From positions 345,247-409,246 of the forward strand of contig NW_025064898.1 in the NCBI RefSeq assembly GCF_019112545.1: a stretch of DNA of 64,000 nucleotides. The letters are read 5' to 3'. The notes beneath the pieces are model-generated. The model made no database searches. It saw nothing but the letters and a program-made list of their open reading frames with translations, and had not been told where the DNA came from. Shown piece by piece: positions 1-13,000 of the stretch; position 1 is the first letter of the stretch; every line of letters begins with the position of its first letter. This DNA comes from Guyanagaster necrorhizus (Eukaryota > Basidiomycota > Agaricomycetes > Agaricales > Physalacriaceae). A program made the translations under genes and the position numbers.

Positions 1-87
1 GTTAGTATTTTACGATTTGAGTCCGCGGGCACCGGACCGGACCACGTGTCTTGCGATTCCTTCCTGGCAGTGGCTCGTCTCCATTTC

Positions 88-1008
88 ATGGAAATCCCGT
101 ACGTCGCTCTCCTCATCGCGACCCTCCTCGCCGTGCATGGCCTGCGAAAGAAAAGCCTCTCATTCAGCGGAGCTGTCACCGCGTTCATCGTGGGAACTCT
201 TATGATGGCGGGAGACACCAAGGTCTTTGGTGTGGCGCTCATATTTTTTTACCTAGTGGGCAGTCGGGCGACGAGGTGTAAGTGCAAGTAATGAATATGA
301 ATCGTGCTCATGTACAGGACCAGATGGGAAGCAACGGAAAGCAAAGCTTGAAGACGGCTACACAGAGGGCGGAGAACGAACAGGGTGGCAGGTCCTGAGC
401 AACTCATGTGGGGCGTTGGTGTGTTGCATGGTATGGAACGCGACGTACGCACCAGGGAGTGTCCACCATGCTCTGTTGCCCCTCTCATCATTGTCCCCAC
501 CGACGAACCTGGTCGAGCCTGGTACACTAAGCCGCCAGTTGGTGTTTGGCGCCCTAGGTCATTTTGGGTGCTGTCTAGGAGACACGCTAGCGAGCGAGCT
601 GGGTATTCTGAGTGGTGGGAAGGGGCCCTGGCTGGTAACGACGGGAAAGAGGGTCCCTCCTGGAACGAATGGCGGCGTGAGCGTGGGCGGGACGGTGGCA
701 AGCGTGGTCGGTGGAGCCGGCGTTGGAGCCGTCATGACGGTATGGGGTGGGTTGGAAATGGTGTGGTGGGGCGCGCTGGCGGGTGGACTGGGTAGTTTGG
801 TGGATTCGGTGTTGGGGGCGACGATCCAAGAGACGAGATGGGAGGAGCAAACTGGAATCGTTGGGAAAGGGAAGAGAATCAATGGCTGGGATTTGTTGTC
901 GAACAACCAGGTCGGTGTATGCGCGCTTTATTTCGAGTTCATACTGATGGGGTGCAGGTCAATGTAGTATCGAGTTTGGTTACGGCTACGTGGATGTCGC
1001 GTATGTAG
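88..1008 (+). CDS. TMEM19/DUF92-family integral membrane protein
   Basis: Three exons, 88-277, 324-910 and 958-1008, join in frame to a 275-residue protein. The joins restore the family blocks GSRATRYGK, KLEDGYTEGGERTGWQVLSNS and DLLSNNQVNVVSSL. The first intron needs acceptor ccag at 322-323, because the nearer AG would create a stop. An in-frame ATG also exists at 46, but the ATG at 88 (MEIPYVALLIATLL) matches the family start. The protein is hydrophobic and glycine-rich throughout, as expected of a multi-pass membrane protein. The plant relative VTE6 is a phytyl-phosphate kinase, but the fungal members have no assigned reaction, so I infer only membrane location. Length is close to the family norm and nothing is broken. 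Confidence 0.85.
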
Positions 1009-1099
1009 AGAGCGAATTGGGTTATCTGTACTACTTGTGAGTCCACAGTAATATGCCGCGATGAAAAGGAACTAACTTTTCTTAGAGAAATTGAATAAA

Positions 1100-2090
1100 T
1101 ATATCATTTCTCTGGATCACTTGCGGCAACTCTCTCTTTCATGCGCGTCCTCGCTTGACAACACCGTTGTTCCATTGATAATTTACTTGTGAGGGTCTCG
1201 GGTCTACGTTTCTCCTGAAGAACTTGGTATTTTAGAATCTGCTAATACAGATGATCAGGGTTTGGAAATATACCCAAGGCAACGTCGGTCTGGGCTCGAC
1301 AATAACTGATTATTCTGCGTAGGAACTGGAAAGAAATGGGAATCGATACGTTGCGCCTCTATCATTGACTATGCGTCCAGTTACCCATATCAAGCATGGG
1401 CAGTCATCTAAATGTACGAAGATTCAACGTTCGGGATTCTCTCTGCTTATCACATCACAGGGAATTTGCACCTAAAACGATGGAATTCCAGCTCGTCAGT
1501 ATGGACCATGACGAGAAATTGCAGGAGCATGCTAATGTGCTATTTTTCGCCCTTTTCGACAATGTAGTATCACGTCCGACGCATGAATATATTGTTAGGA
1601 GGAAGGTCAGTGACTCTAATATTGGTGAATCTACGGAGTAGGGTGACGTCCTGAGGGCTATTATGGTCGAGACTGGTGCAGACCTCATTGTGCTAGAGCT
1701 CAGGAACATGCCTGTGGACTTGATCGATCTTTCATCCTTCGGTCTGAAGCATGGTGGTGATAATCTCCTGGAATGAGCGACATTTATTCAGCAAACACCA
1801 ACCGAGGAAATCCCATTCCGTGTTTTCAGTCCCTAAAGAGGACGTCGCTGAAAACGTTCGGACGTGAGACACTTCATAAAGAACACGGTTGGACTTCAGT
1901 TACGCGGCGCCTTGGGTAGCGCTGATATTTGGGACAGGGCAGCGAAGAAAAGCCTGCGTTTGACAGGGTGCTCTGTTATCGTTGTTGGTGGTCCTCAAGT
2001 CTTGGTGACGAAATTGAACAGATACCACCGGGATTGGAGAGCGGGGACGATTGCCAACGCGGAATCCCATACAGAAACAACCTTCTAATC
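1100..2090 (+). pseudogene. PD-(D/E)XK nuclease half of an AAA-ATPase-like gene, degraded (copy A)
   Basis: The reading frames here encode the C-terminal part of the Agaricomycete AAA-ATPase-like/PD-(D/E)XK proteins (PF09820 plus PF08011 type). Recognisable pieces are LQEHANVLFFALFDNVVSRP near 1520, a core strand DLIVLELRNMPVDLIDLSSF near 1683, and PTEEIPF near 1800. The copy at 57.3 kb reads LELKN where this has LELRN, so the active-site lysine of the E-x-K motif is replaced by arginine. In-frame stops follow GESTE (near 1639) and DNLLE (near 1775). The second stop is also present in the copy at 25.1-26.1 kb. The ATPase half is missing. I see no way to splice this into a complete protein. 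Confidence 0.75.
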
Positions 2091-3540
2091 CTCAATTCAT
2101 GGAATATACCGAACGCTATGTCAATCAGAATATCCATTATCGTACACGCCAGTGACATGCTAATTTTCAGGATGTGTATCGGTCGCTCCTTTGAATTATT
2201 GCACTTATAATTTGACATGGCTACGCAAAGGCCATCTTATATGACATCTTGACTGTGTATGGACACCCGCATGCCACGACGTCGACAGCATGTGCTGAGC
2301 AGGCAGACAGCTCGGCTCTTCAAAAGAAGAAAATTCCTACAGTGTGACAATTCATTCGACCACAGACTGTTACCGATGTGCACGCGCGACCATATGAAGG
2401 AATCTAAGGTGAACTTCTCGAATTGGTCCTTTCTCATGCTCATAGCGTACGGCGGGCCCAAAACCACGACTTCAAAAGATCAAGACCATGCTGGAGCATC
2501 TACTGACATCGTCTTATGCCTGAGAATCATTAATCATCTCTGAAGCCGGCTTGCTCACGATGATGTAGAGTGAGAAGATTCCCATGAGAATTACTCACCT
2601 CTTTATATGGTACAGAAATGTCATGCGACTCACAAACGCAGCAACGGCTTCGCTTGACTTTTATGTAAAGCAGACTCTCGCTCCTACTCACACCGGTTGT
2701 CTTTGCGGGACATGCTTCGAGTCTTTACTTCCGCTCTTTTGCTCGGTCTCCTCACCCAGGTGGTGCTCTGTCAGGACACTAACCTAAGGGAGGTAAAACA
2801 AGCATTCGACGACGCTAACGTGAGTGTCCGCTTTCAATTTTCATTGAAATACCTCTCGCTCATCTGTCTTTTGCTTTGCAGATTCCGGAAGATATCGATC
2901 TCCCGTTTGACCCTATGTTCCTCCTTGAAGTTTCGTTCCCCCAAACATTAGGCCCTGCGATCGTACTCAAGGCGGGCGTCCAGCTTCCTCGCAATGGTAC
3001 GTTCCCGTCATTACTCTGGTATAATGCTGAACATACTTGATAGCAACCGTCGGACCGCCTTTATTTGCCATCTCTGGATACGGCATCAGGGATGGGCCCT
3101 TTGTCATCGCAACTGTTGACCCCGACGCTCCCACTCCGCAGAATCCAACGAATGCCCAAATTCGGCACTTCCTCGGAGGAAACTTCGAACCATCCCGCCG
3201 CTCTCCAGGTCGCGCCGTCCTAACGAACACGACGGCAGCTATTTCGGACTGGCGTCAGCCTACCCCTCCTGCTGGTTCCGATGCTCACAGGTGTGTGTAA
3301 ATACTAGTAGGCTTTTCTATTTTACCCATTACTCATATCTTGAAGATATATTTTCCTGGTGTTCAATCAGCCACAGGGCTTCAATGACCAGACTCTCGTC
3401 AACGCTACTACACCTGTCGCACTGTTCAACATCAGCGCCTTTGGTGAAGCGGTTGGCCTCGGAAGTCCCATTGCAGGAACGTTCATGTTAGTGGCTCCAG
3501 ATCCCGCGTAGGAAGTGCTGCGTAAACAATGTTTGAATTA
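1115..3540 (+). repeat. Inverted segmental duplication, proximal arm (partner 23600-26100)
   Basis: Read forward, this stretch matches the reverse complement of about 23600-26100 over nearly its whole length. It carries a nuclease-domain relic followed by a PEBP gene in the same order. Matching runs include the caactctctctttcatg region near 1130, the stretch around 1500-1740, the pre-PEBP sequence at 2570-2640 and the PEBP exons. The boundaries are estimates made by eye. This arm lacks the hairpin element found in the partner. Confidence 0.85.
2712..3511 (+). CDS. Secreted phosphatidylethanolamine-binding protein (PEBP) family, copy A
   Basis: Four exons, 2712-2819, 2882-2996, 3044-3290 and 3346-3511, give 211 residues. 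The N-terminus MLRVFTSALLLGLLTQVVLC is a probable signal peptide. PEBP hallmarks follow: the anion-pocket loop ATVDPDAPTPQNP, then IRHFLGGNF, then PAGSDAHRYIFLVFNQP, which corresponds to the G-x-H-R-Y block. The C-terminus is FMLVAPDPA. Family members bind phospholipid head groups or inhibit proteases (yeast Tfs1 inhibits carboxypeptidase Y); the role of secreted fungal copies is not established. The ATG at 2712 was chosen because upstream in-frame codons are not ATG. Two relatives lie at 22.2-24.4 kb; this copy is intact. Confidence 0.9.
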
Positions 3541-4677
3541 TAAGGTGATTTGCAACTGTGAAGTTGGTCGCAACATCTATAGACGCAAGGTTTCTTAAGT
3601 ACAAGGCTGACCGTACCCAACAGCGAAGATGATTAGGTAGACGCTGGCTTTCTACAAGTAGGGGGAAGGTAAAAATTCCTACAATGGGAAGACATCCAAC
3701 TAGCTGGACCAAGGTAGGTGGCTCGTGCCCTTCACGGCGCCTTCCGTCCCGGCCCGTATAATTGCTCTCTACCATGAACCATAACAATCTTGCTCAGTTT
3801 TCTGCGATATTTTCACGATATAACGTCGATAGTCCCTTGTGTGCGTCCCTCTGCTGCATGTGTTGGAGGGAATCATGGTAAGCTGCACTTTTCTGGCCCT
3901 GGAACCGAGTTTCGATTCTAATGTGCGCATTCAGTCTTCTCACACAGCAATTTTGTGCTCTCTGTTGACTTCTCTCATCCGCAGTTCGAACTGGACGCAC
4001 ATATTTTTGTAACTTCAGAAGAATTAATATCATCAAGCCAAAAATTTATCTCGCGTCGAACGCTCATACTCTCTGATGCGGAACCCTTTGGCGTGTTTCG
4101 ACGCATAGCTCATCCGTACGACGTTTTTTCATCTGTCGGAAGTAGGGAAGCCGTGATCCTTCTCGGTCGTGCCTGCATTTTCATCCGCCATTCGTGCATG
4201 GACGGTCGGTCGACTCCATTTCGTAGGTCACTGAAAGGGACGGTGACGACTTGCTTTGTGAGTTTTCTGCCCCCTTCACGTATCGATTGGTTCTGAATAT
4301 TCGTAGAACTCTGTCCAGCCTCTTAAGCCCTTTTCTTCTCGACTCTTCAAGATAATCGCTTCGGATATCTTTTTCTGTAGTATGTGTAAGCTCACGGCAA
4401 CTTTGTGTAGAAATGCAGCTAACTTCATTTTAGAGCATATGGATTGGGATTTTGTTCCCCAGCATTCTTTGATACCTAGAAGAGAAATTCCTCTTTGTAC
4501 GGGTGTCGCACTTGTGACGTCACATGTTTACAACATCAGGATAACCCAGATCCAGCTTTTTTTGCCGCGCCGGTTCGGACATCAGACAACGACAAAGGCG
4601 TGGGCACCAGCGTCGCCGATGACCTCGAGCAATCTCGACAGATTCGTGATTATACAGGCATCTAGTCCCTACATGTC
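3512..4677. other. Intergenic stretch, no gene supported
   Basis: The first few dozen bases resemble sequence downstream of the 24-kb PEBP copy. The rest holds only short open frames, for example 3955-4296, without a recognisable domain or convincing splice structure. The last 300 bases probably contain the promoter and 5' leader of the EPL1 gene. Confidence 0.4.
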
Positions 4678-7315
4678 ATGCGTTCTCTTCAACCGGCATC
4701 GACTCCAAGAACTCGCAACCGGATCACCAACAAAACTCGACTCAAAATCTATGTTGGGAACATCGAAGTCGATCCTTTCAGCTTCGATGAGGACGAAGAG
4801 AAGAATCGTTTGGTCCAGAGGGTCGCTGGCGTCGATCAGGACGACGCAAACGTGAGTCCCCTACTGGCCAATCGGCTCTTTCCATATTGCTGGCTGTCTG
4901 TGGCAGTGCTTTCCGTGGTTTTGCTTACTCATCACTCCATCCATCTAGGAACACCATTTGCAACAAGTATTGTCTGAAGCTGCTTTGCGTACACAGGCAT
5001 CTCCACGCAGCGGTAGAGGAGCGTCAGAAAAGACCTCGTATATCCCTACTCCAGATTCCACCGGCCATGTCAAGGATTATGATAAGCTGTATCCCGCAAA
5101 AAAATTCACAGCGCCAGCCTGTTATATCTCTTCTTCGCAAACTGTCGAAGAACAGCTTGTGGCCGGACTAGCTCACGGATGCACGTATTGTATGGATGAG
5201 CGGGACGCGGAATGGCTGGAGAAACGTAACGAAGAAGCCCGAGGGGAAGGGACAAGTGCGCAGGCCGCACTCAGCGTCAGCGCTAGAACATCGATGCGAA
5301 GTGCGAAGGGTAAGGGTAAGGAAGCAGATACTTCAACTCCCACTATAGTCAAAGAGGATGATTTCGAATTGGTAATGGGCCTATTTGAGTTGATTACCCA
5401 CGAAGAGACAGAATATCTTCACCATGTATGCAAGGTTTGTTCAGCCAAGAAAGACCGTTTACTAATTTTCAGATAGAGTCTCAAGGATGGGATGATGTTC
5501 CCCGAGTTTTCGAACTACCAAGACACGTTTTCAAATCCTCTCGAGAAATCTTACTTTGCGACATACGTCGTTCCTAAAAATATACCTCCTCCAGAAAGTC
5601 TGCTTTCTATGGCTCAGTTGATCTATCCTCATTGGAGGGCTCGTCGAATGGAACGAGGTGGTTTACGGGTCATTCCGCAACTCAATGTACGTTCTTCGCC
5701 CTCCCGAGACCCTGTTCTGACACCGGAGTAGGGTGATGAGACGGACAGTCTGAATGAATCATTCGTGTGCTTCCGCAAGCGAGAATCAAAGCTCACTCGG
5801 AAGACCCGTGCTTCGCAGTACAATATTTCCGAGAAGCTCGAGGTCTTGACAAGCGACTTTACGGATGCTTGTGACCTAGTAAAGAAAGTACGCCAACGAG
5901 AAGATGTAAAGCTTCGTTCCATGCCTCATTGGCATAATGTTTGGCTTGCTCGGGTGTCGATCGTCAACTTGAAACGCAAGAATCCATGGCTCGATAAGGT
6001 TGATGAAGAATTGCTTGTTGATAGAGCGCCCGCTGCCAAGAAACCAGATGTGTTAGTCCTTCCAGATCATCTTATTATCTTGGCTGATTTTTTTCTAGTC
6101 GTGTCGCCCGTATATCGATCAAATCAGAGACTCCTTTCGTCACCCCACCAGCTCGCACTGAGCCAGCCGTACGTCCTAAGGAGAGAATCGCCAAGCTGCA
6201 AGCCAAGATAGATCTTGGTATGCACAAGCGAAAAGAGAAGGATCAGCAGTGGGAAGACACAGTCGATGTAGGTTCTCCGTCCCTTCATGCATCGAATGAT
6301 TCTAAATACCTGTGCAGAACTCTTATGTTCCGCCTCTTGTACCCTTTTCTTCTCGACTTTTCAAGTTCATCGCTCCTTCGAGTGCGCCTGCTTGGCCAGA
6401 GTCTGAAGTACCACAACGGAAATATGTGAGACTGCGTCGTGGTCGTGGCGGGCGGATGATGCTGGATCGCCGGAGCGGACATTCCCTTGTGCGAGATGCG
6501 GAGGATGTCGACGAGGAGACTAGGCGCTTGAAGGAGAGGTGGCGATTTGATTCAGACGATGCTCCGCCGTTTGGACAAAGCTATGAAGAGCGGGATCGTG
6601 AGCTCGTAGATGATTATGGTCTGAGGTGAATAAAGTTCTATCATTCGTTACCGTATAGTTACTCAGTGCTATCCCTTTCAGCTATCTGCGACACGCTTTC
6701 CGCGTTCTGTCGGAAGTGGACCCGGCGCTTCTCACAGACCCGTCAATCGTCAAATACGACCCGGAGAATGGTCGGAAAGAGACCATCATACCGTTCAAGT
6801 TGGGATTTTCCAGCATTGTTCGACCTCTCCCCATGGCCTCACCTAATTCGCAACGTACTATTTCTACTCCACCAACGATGAACGGTACTGTTAGCATCTC
6901 TTCTAATGGTTCAGCTCGTCCCGACCTTGCCGTTGCGCCAATCACGCCGTCTTCCGTATCCTCAGCACCGTATGCCAAGGGTGTCCTTCATCATGCTCCC
7001 GCAGCGAATGGCACGAACGGTCGCGCAGCCATCTATCTTGGCACTTCCAAGGTGGAATCCACCATGCACCCCCCTCTTTCAACAAAAGTTCCGACACAGA
7101 ATTGCGTCTCTCAGCCGCACGATTTATCAAGTACTGGTCTGAGCGTTCAGCAGATGAACAATCTCAAGAGTTTGTTCAGCATGCCTGATGGACAGCGTCC
7201 TCAGTTCGTGCCGGTCTTATACGGCGGGACGGCGGGGATCAGTAACATGAAGCTCCCGGCTATACGACAGCTCCCGCAGCAGGCGAGTAGTGATGTCAAA
7301 AGCAATGGTGGGTAA
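4678..7315 (+). CDS. EPL1: Enhancer of polycomb-like protein, NuA4 subunit
   Basis: Seven exons, 4678-4851, 4949-5425, 5477-5686, 5732-6051, 6099-6267, 6318-6625 and 6682-7315, join in frame to 763 residues. The N-terminal half carries the EPcA domain: a TRLKIYVGNI start block, an ETEYLHHSLKDGMMFPEF block spanning a splice, and ESFVCFRKRESKLTRKTRAS with the family RKTR motif, followed by LVKKVRQRE. The C-terminal third is Ser/Pro-rich. Epl1 is the scaffold that holds Esa1 and Yng2 in the NuA4/Piccolo histone acetyltransferase, in the nucleus. Donor gtatgc at 5426 was preferred to gtttgt at 5435 because it restores LHHSLKDGM. Identification is firm; the exact 3' end is less so. Confidence 0.9.
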
Positions 7316-7835
7316 CTATCTGTACCTAGAAAACCTCGTGTTCTGTTGTCTTCAGATAATCTGCTTGTATTGTTAGCGTAACTTTCTCATCTTTGTTTGT
7401 GTACATAGATCCATCTTACCTGCTTAGAGATAGAGAACCACAGGTTCTGTACGCGTGAAATCCTTCTGGAAGCATGGCCAATTTCGGAATCTTTGTATTC
7501 CGGAAACGTCCACCACTTCCTGCTTGTTGCTTCTGCCATTTACGGGGTACAGTCAAAGATTGACGTTGAAAAGAAATCATTCTTCTAGCAACAACTATTA
7601 CTGTTTCCTATGGTTGCTTACGAGACGGAATTGTGCTACTGTGTTTACCAGGGGCGCTTTCAGTCCTCAGTCATCAAAGTTACCTTAGCATGATCGAAAT
7701 CCAACTCTCCTCCATTGCACGCAGACAACCTATTCGTTTCTCTCTTTGACCAGTGCTATCCCAACGAAGTTATAAAGGCTGCCAGGGGTTCTCGCCATCT
7801 TCTCTGCTGTCCTTTACCCGAGTCGTCCTACTCCC
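7316..7835. other. Intergenic region between EPL1 and the next gene
   Basis: No coding signal is seen. The 3' part, with a ttataaag box near 7769, is a plausible promoter for the gene that starts at 7836. Confidence 0.35.
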
Positions 7836-8954
7836 ATGTCCACAGATCCCACCTCTAAGGCAACGTATCCTCAAACGGGAGGTTCCAAGCTGGAGCACCA
7901 CGATCTCCCATCACATACCGCTCGCTCCTTGACGATGACGATTGGCGCTAGTACTTCATCGAGTGACGGCGGGGCAGCCAACATCGGGCCTTCGGATACG
8001 CAAACGCTTCCTGAAGCAGCCACTTCCGCCAAAGCCATCAAAATGGCGATACATCCTACTGACACGCCGCTTAACCCGATTGCCAGGCCTTTCGTACCCA
8101 GAAATTCAATAGAGCCTCCTTTACCTCCAAATCCTCAAACTACCGCACAAGCTAAACCGAACTCGTGTGATCCCCAAGAACCAAGTTGGAATGGAGCTTT
8201 TGTTTCTGGATGTTTAGAAGATCCGTCGGCGAAATGGAATGTGGCAAGGCGTGCCTCTCAAGTCGTTTGTTCGCCGTCGTTCTCCGAGAAAGATCTTGGC
8301 CTTCTCACACGCAAGTTCTGCCGGCGGGCCCATATCCAAGAAACGGGACGAGGATCTGAGTCTCTCGCAATGTTTGCCGCCGAAGTTCATCGCACTGTAA
8401 ATGTTTTCTACGGAGCTCACCAAGCTTTCTTGTTCCGTCAGAAAATGGCTACTTATGCTGTTAGTACCTTTGTCGATAAATGGGATGTCGTATGTTTGTT
8501 GGTTCCGTGAGATATGCGTGTTTCGCTGATTGCCCGATTGCAGAAAATACCCAAGGCAGCAGTTGCCTTGTTTCCCAAACCCGTTCCTCTTTTTTTTGTC
8601 AAGACCACGATGTCGCTTCTCGATTTTATTGGAGAGCTCCATGTCCACGGGATTATCGAAGGACATCACACATTTGCATGCCTGAGGGTCTTGTTGAAGG
8701 GACTCAAAACTGTCGAACACATTCAAGCTATACATAGACTTACCATGCATTCAAGGGGAGGATGTTGGCGACCCGATGGAGAGAACAGGGACATTCTGGA
8801 GGTGAAGACGTCTCTGGGGACCTTCTTGGATGCCTCGAGCAAGGTCACGGACGACATGAGCTTCACCGGCACTTCATATGCCCCATCAAACAAGAAGAGA
8901 TGGATCAACGAGACTGAGCAGCTTGCTACTAGCAGCGGTTTGAATTATGATTAG
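7836..8954 (+). CDS. Hypothetical protein with an MIF4G-like helical segment
   Basis: Two exons, 7836-8489 and 8544-8954, give 354 residues. The first 130 or so residues are Ser/Thr/Pro-rich and probably disordered. From about residue 150 the sequence becomes helical. The stretch LDFIGELHVHGIIEGHHTFA, followed by CLRVLLKGLKTVEHIQAIHR, resembles one or two alpha-helical repeats of MIF4G domains of eIF4G-type translation factors. It is much shorter than eIF4G and lacks a recognisable eIF4E-binding motif. The resemblance is from memory of the family pattern and should be treated as tentative. The intron start could be 8487 or 8490; both keep the frame. Confidence 0.6.
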
Positions 8955-10049
8955 GATATGTAAATGACAAGGGACTGATAATACTGCTTATGAATTGAAA
9001 CTTCGCTTTGTTCAGAAGATGTGCCAAGAAGACAGTGTGTGGAGATATGTCGGCGTCACGATCGTACTAAGTAGGGAAAACAAACAAAGCACATCTTCCA
9101 ATTCCCCTAACATGTCTTCTCAGAAAGGAGGCCCTGGGGGGTGGGCTGCGGGTTGACTAAGTTTAGAATCACGTTTCAAGATGTGAGAAAGAAAAGCAAA
9201 ATCCATTCTCGTTGCTAGCTTTGCTGTCGGAGCCGACCACCAATTCTTGCGCCACAAGACCTTGATTAAAAATCATTTAGGGTGTCACGCGTTCATAATA
9301 CTTATTCGATCCGGCAGGAGATGTGCGGCAGTCCGGCGCATAAAGCAAGCCAACTTTAGGACCCCCCCCCTTGGTAGTTCGCCGACCGAGTCGTGTGGTA
9401 CACCCAGACGACGATCATTTTTTGATACGGTTCGAAGAATACCCGTCGGCCAGACGGACAGCGCCCACTATGCTGGCTGCATATGTCCCCCTGGTTAACC
9501 CGATAACCCTCCTAACTTGCCAACTAGAAACAGGATCATTCCCTGGGCCATTTATCAGGCGAAGGAGCGCCTCCTGTAATAAGTACAAGATTTGTTGGAA
9601 GGGGTAGGTGTTTACCACAGTGATATTCAGTGAGGCGGAATCTTTGCGCCTCTAATATGCCTAATATGCCCTTTTTTCTCCCAGAGGCCATCCATGCTAG
9701 AGGTAGCACGATGGAAGCATCTAAAATTGGAATTCTGATCAAAAATTTATGAAAAATTATGAAATTTCGGACGTAATGTCGATCGATACATCACGTGTTG
9801 TGACGCGGTCCCAAAATTGGACGGAGAGGATCTTCTACTGCGAACGCCCACGAGCCTCTCTATCAGGCCAATCGAGGGCCCTGTTGTTCGTCGTTTTCAA
9901 CCGTCGGCAGCACAGACCATACGGTGACGAAGGATTCTGGAGTCTTGGAATTCACCCATATTGAGGCTCTCGGTACGTGGCCAGATGCATGCGCTGCAGC
10001 CAGATGTTGATAACCAATGCAGGAGATATACTAAAAGATACCTGGAACC
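8955..10049. other. Mostly non-coding interval with a possible unassigned exon pair
   Basis: A C-run and short open frames occur near 9360-9600. From about 9800 to 9979 one frame reads without stops, ending LEFTHIEALG at a good gtacgt donor. An acceptor near 10020 would continue it as DILKDTWNHAQPFVAF and stop at about 10098, overlapping the start of the next gene in another frame. There is no ATG in the right place and no family is recognised, so I do not call a gene. Confidence 0.3.
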
Positions 10050-13000
10050 ATGCCCAACCTTTTGTCGCGTTTCAGGAGAAGAAAAGCTAGTCTGCCCGTC
10101 ACAGAGATTGCCGATCAACAGCCTACGACTCCTGCGCTTTCTTCGCAGCACGAAGCCGTTTTGGATCAGAAGATACACCCGAACTTGGCCGAGCTCGTTG
10201 AAGATTTTCCTCCCATATTTTTCGTCCCGTCAGCTCCTGAACCCAGCAGGGCCAGTACATCCACGGCACGCGATGATGGAATAATTCCATTGAAGCCTGC
10301 AGGAAGGACTAGGCGGCGTTCATCCGATACACCTGCGAAGCAGACTTCAATAGCACTAGCGAAAGCGGCAGGTCAATTAGAGAAACTTCCTGAATCCCCA
10401 ACCTCTGCGCATCCAGCTTTACTTGAAGCAGCTGACGTTTCCCATCACACCCAACAATCTCCTAACCAAGGAGACCGAACACGCAATGACTCTGCACGCG
10501 ATACTGACGACACAATAACGACGGCCGTGCCTGCAGTAATCAGGCATCATTCTGACACATCCACCGTGCCCTCAACGACGGCCGTAAGGCCCTTGAACGA
10601 CCTTCATCTCTCACGGACACGTTTACATCCAGTTTACATACCCGATGCATCCGACATCGCTCATGATATTATTTATTCCAACGACGGCCACGACCCCACG
10701 CGTTCACCTAATTCTCTTTCAGCATCTTCGTTTCAGGAAACGACAGACCCACCTTACGAAAACTCTTCCTCACCAACTGGGTCAGGGACCTTTGGCGTCT
10801 TTACGCGATTAACAAACCTTGTTCATGGCTCACCTGCCATCTCTTTGACCCAGTCTCCCAATCCCCCTTCATCATGGTCTACTTTCGGTCGTCGTGACAT
10901 TCGTAGCGGACGATCAAATTCACAGACCACGGACGTCGGTTCAAGTTCGCGCCCTTCCAGTAGCGGAACATCTCACAGCCATACACCATCGTCAACGACT
11001 CGCTCCCATATCGGAGCTCCGGATAATACGTCCGGGAGTGCTTTTGGCTCTGCCTCATCCCCTTCATCTGGTTTCACATTCGGATCGCATGGCCCAGGTC
11101 CGAGAGCATTGACCTCGCCATCCCCGCCGCCGCTACCGCCTTTGGATCATCCGGCATTTGGCACCCTCGCTGAGAAAGACAATAGCAATGCTGCTTTTCG
11201 TAATGACGGTTCGAAGGACGAGAAAACCGCTCTTTTTTCTGATCACGGGCCCAGGCCATCATCTTCCATGCCTGCCATGCGATCCAATTCACAACCAAGT
11301 TCAATCTGGTTGGCAGAGTCCAGCTCAAGACCGAGACTGCAGGATATTTTTTCCAGCCCTGTTTCGTCGCCGACAACATCGCGTAGGACATCCAGACGGA
11401 GCACTGTCAGCAGGGGGTCGAACAGGCAGCGCCGACATAGGTCAAAGAGCGCAAGTACGAGCAGGAAACGCGGCGAAAGTGGCGGCGACAGACCTGACAT
11501 CGTCGGACAAGGATCAACGCGTGACGCTTTGCCACCTTCCGAAAATGGTAATCAAGCACGTGAGAACAGTGTGAGTCCCGCCTCGTTTTCGTCCTTGTAT
11601 TGTTCGTCTTATTACTCTTTTCTCTCTTGGGGGTATCGTCTCGTCCTTGTTCTTTTTTTTTGTTCGCTTTCAGTCCAGTCAGGTGTTTAATTTGGGGTCC
11701 CCGTTCTTACTACAAGGTATTTCTTCTGGTGTGTCCCCCCTTTCTTCCCACTACTGTCACGTCGCAGGCGACTCTAATTAGTGGTGTTCACGATCCTAGC
11801 ACGCTCCTATCCTCATAATTTATCGGATACGAGAACTTCTTCGATACCAAGCAACGAAAATCCGGCAGAAAACCTCATGTCTATCGATGCAGTCCCCGGT
11901 ATCTCCAGCACGGGAAGCAGTAAAACCCGGAGTCGGAGTCGGAGTCGTAAAGGTGGAAGTACCAAACCCCAGGTTTCCTCTACCGCACGAGCTTCTACGG
12001 TCCCTAGCACTCCCTCTATCCCTTCACCTATATCGGCGTCTGATCAGCCATCCAACCTCATGGTACCACCCTTGTTGTCGGTCACCGGACCAACACCAGC
12101 ACCGTCACCTATTGCCGAGCTTAAGACTCCGCCTGCCAGTCCAGAGAAAGGAAAGGGAAAGCGCAAGGCTGATGAAGTTGAAGGCGGCGGGACCCCCCCA
12201 GAGGCCAAAAAGATTAATAAGACCACCTTTGCTGCGGAGAACCCAAGACGTGCGTCGACCTCTTCCCTTATCTCTAGTTGCTCTAACTTTTTTGTTTTTT
12301 TCAACAGCACACCGTGCTTCCGGAAATTCGACAGCTTCGCATGCTCCATCTTCTTACCAATCCTATCATCGGAACAAACGTGTTAGACTTTCCGGTGTTA
12401 TGTCGGCTGTTGGCGAAGATAGATATACGTATCAGACGTACAATCCCAATCCCAGTGGTTCATTTGCATCCAGAGGTAGTAGCAGCGCAAAGCAGGGCTA
12501 TCCTCGAACGCAATCTCGCCCATCTTCTTGTCGTCCAAAGTCCTCGTCGATTGCTGGTTCCCAAAAGTCGCCATCAAGGAGAAGTATCTCGCAGGCCTCC
12601 ATACCGATTTCAGCTCTTATCTCCCCTCATGCACCATCCATATCACAGCGGTCGATGATATATCGCATGCGCGACCCTCGGAAGCCCCCACGGGTCCAAT
12701 CAACCCCTTGGACATTAGCTTTTCCAGTTCCGGGAGAGGGCGAGGTTGGATACTTTCAGAGATGGAAATGGTGGCAAAAAGAGAACAGGGCACACTCAGT
12801 CGGATGGGCCGACGGCGGAGGTAGTCCCTTGCATGCTTGGCTTTTCTTTCTTGGTTTTGTGTTGTTTCCGATCTGGTGGGTGGCTGGTTTGTTGGTCCGC
12901 ATACCAAAGACGCGGCGGATTGGGGATGCGGATGCCTTGGAGAAAGGGGTCGTGTTAGACGACCCTCAAGTTGAGCATGGTGAGTTGTATGGGCGCTTGT

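Noticed and set aside
249..906. Long antisense frames within the TMEM19 gene
   Set aside because: They are shadows of a GC-rich coding exon; the sense frame reconstructs a known family across two introns.
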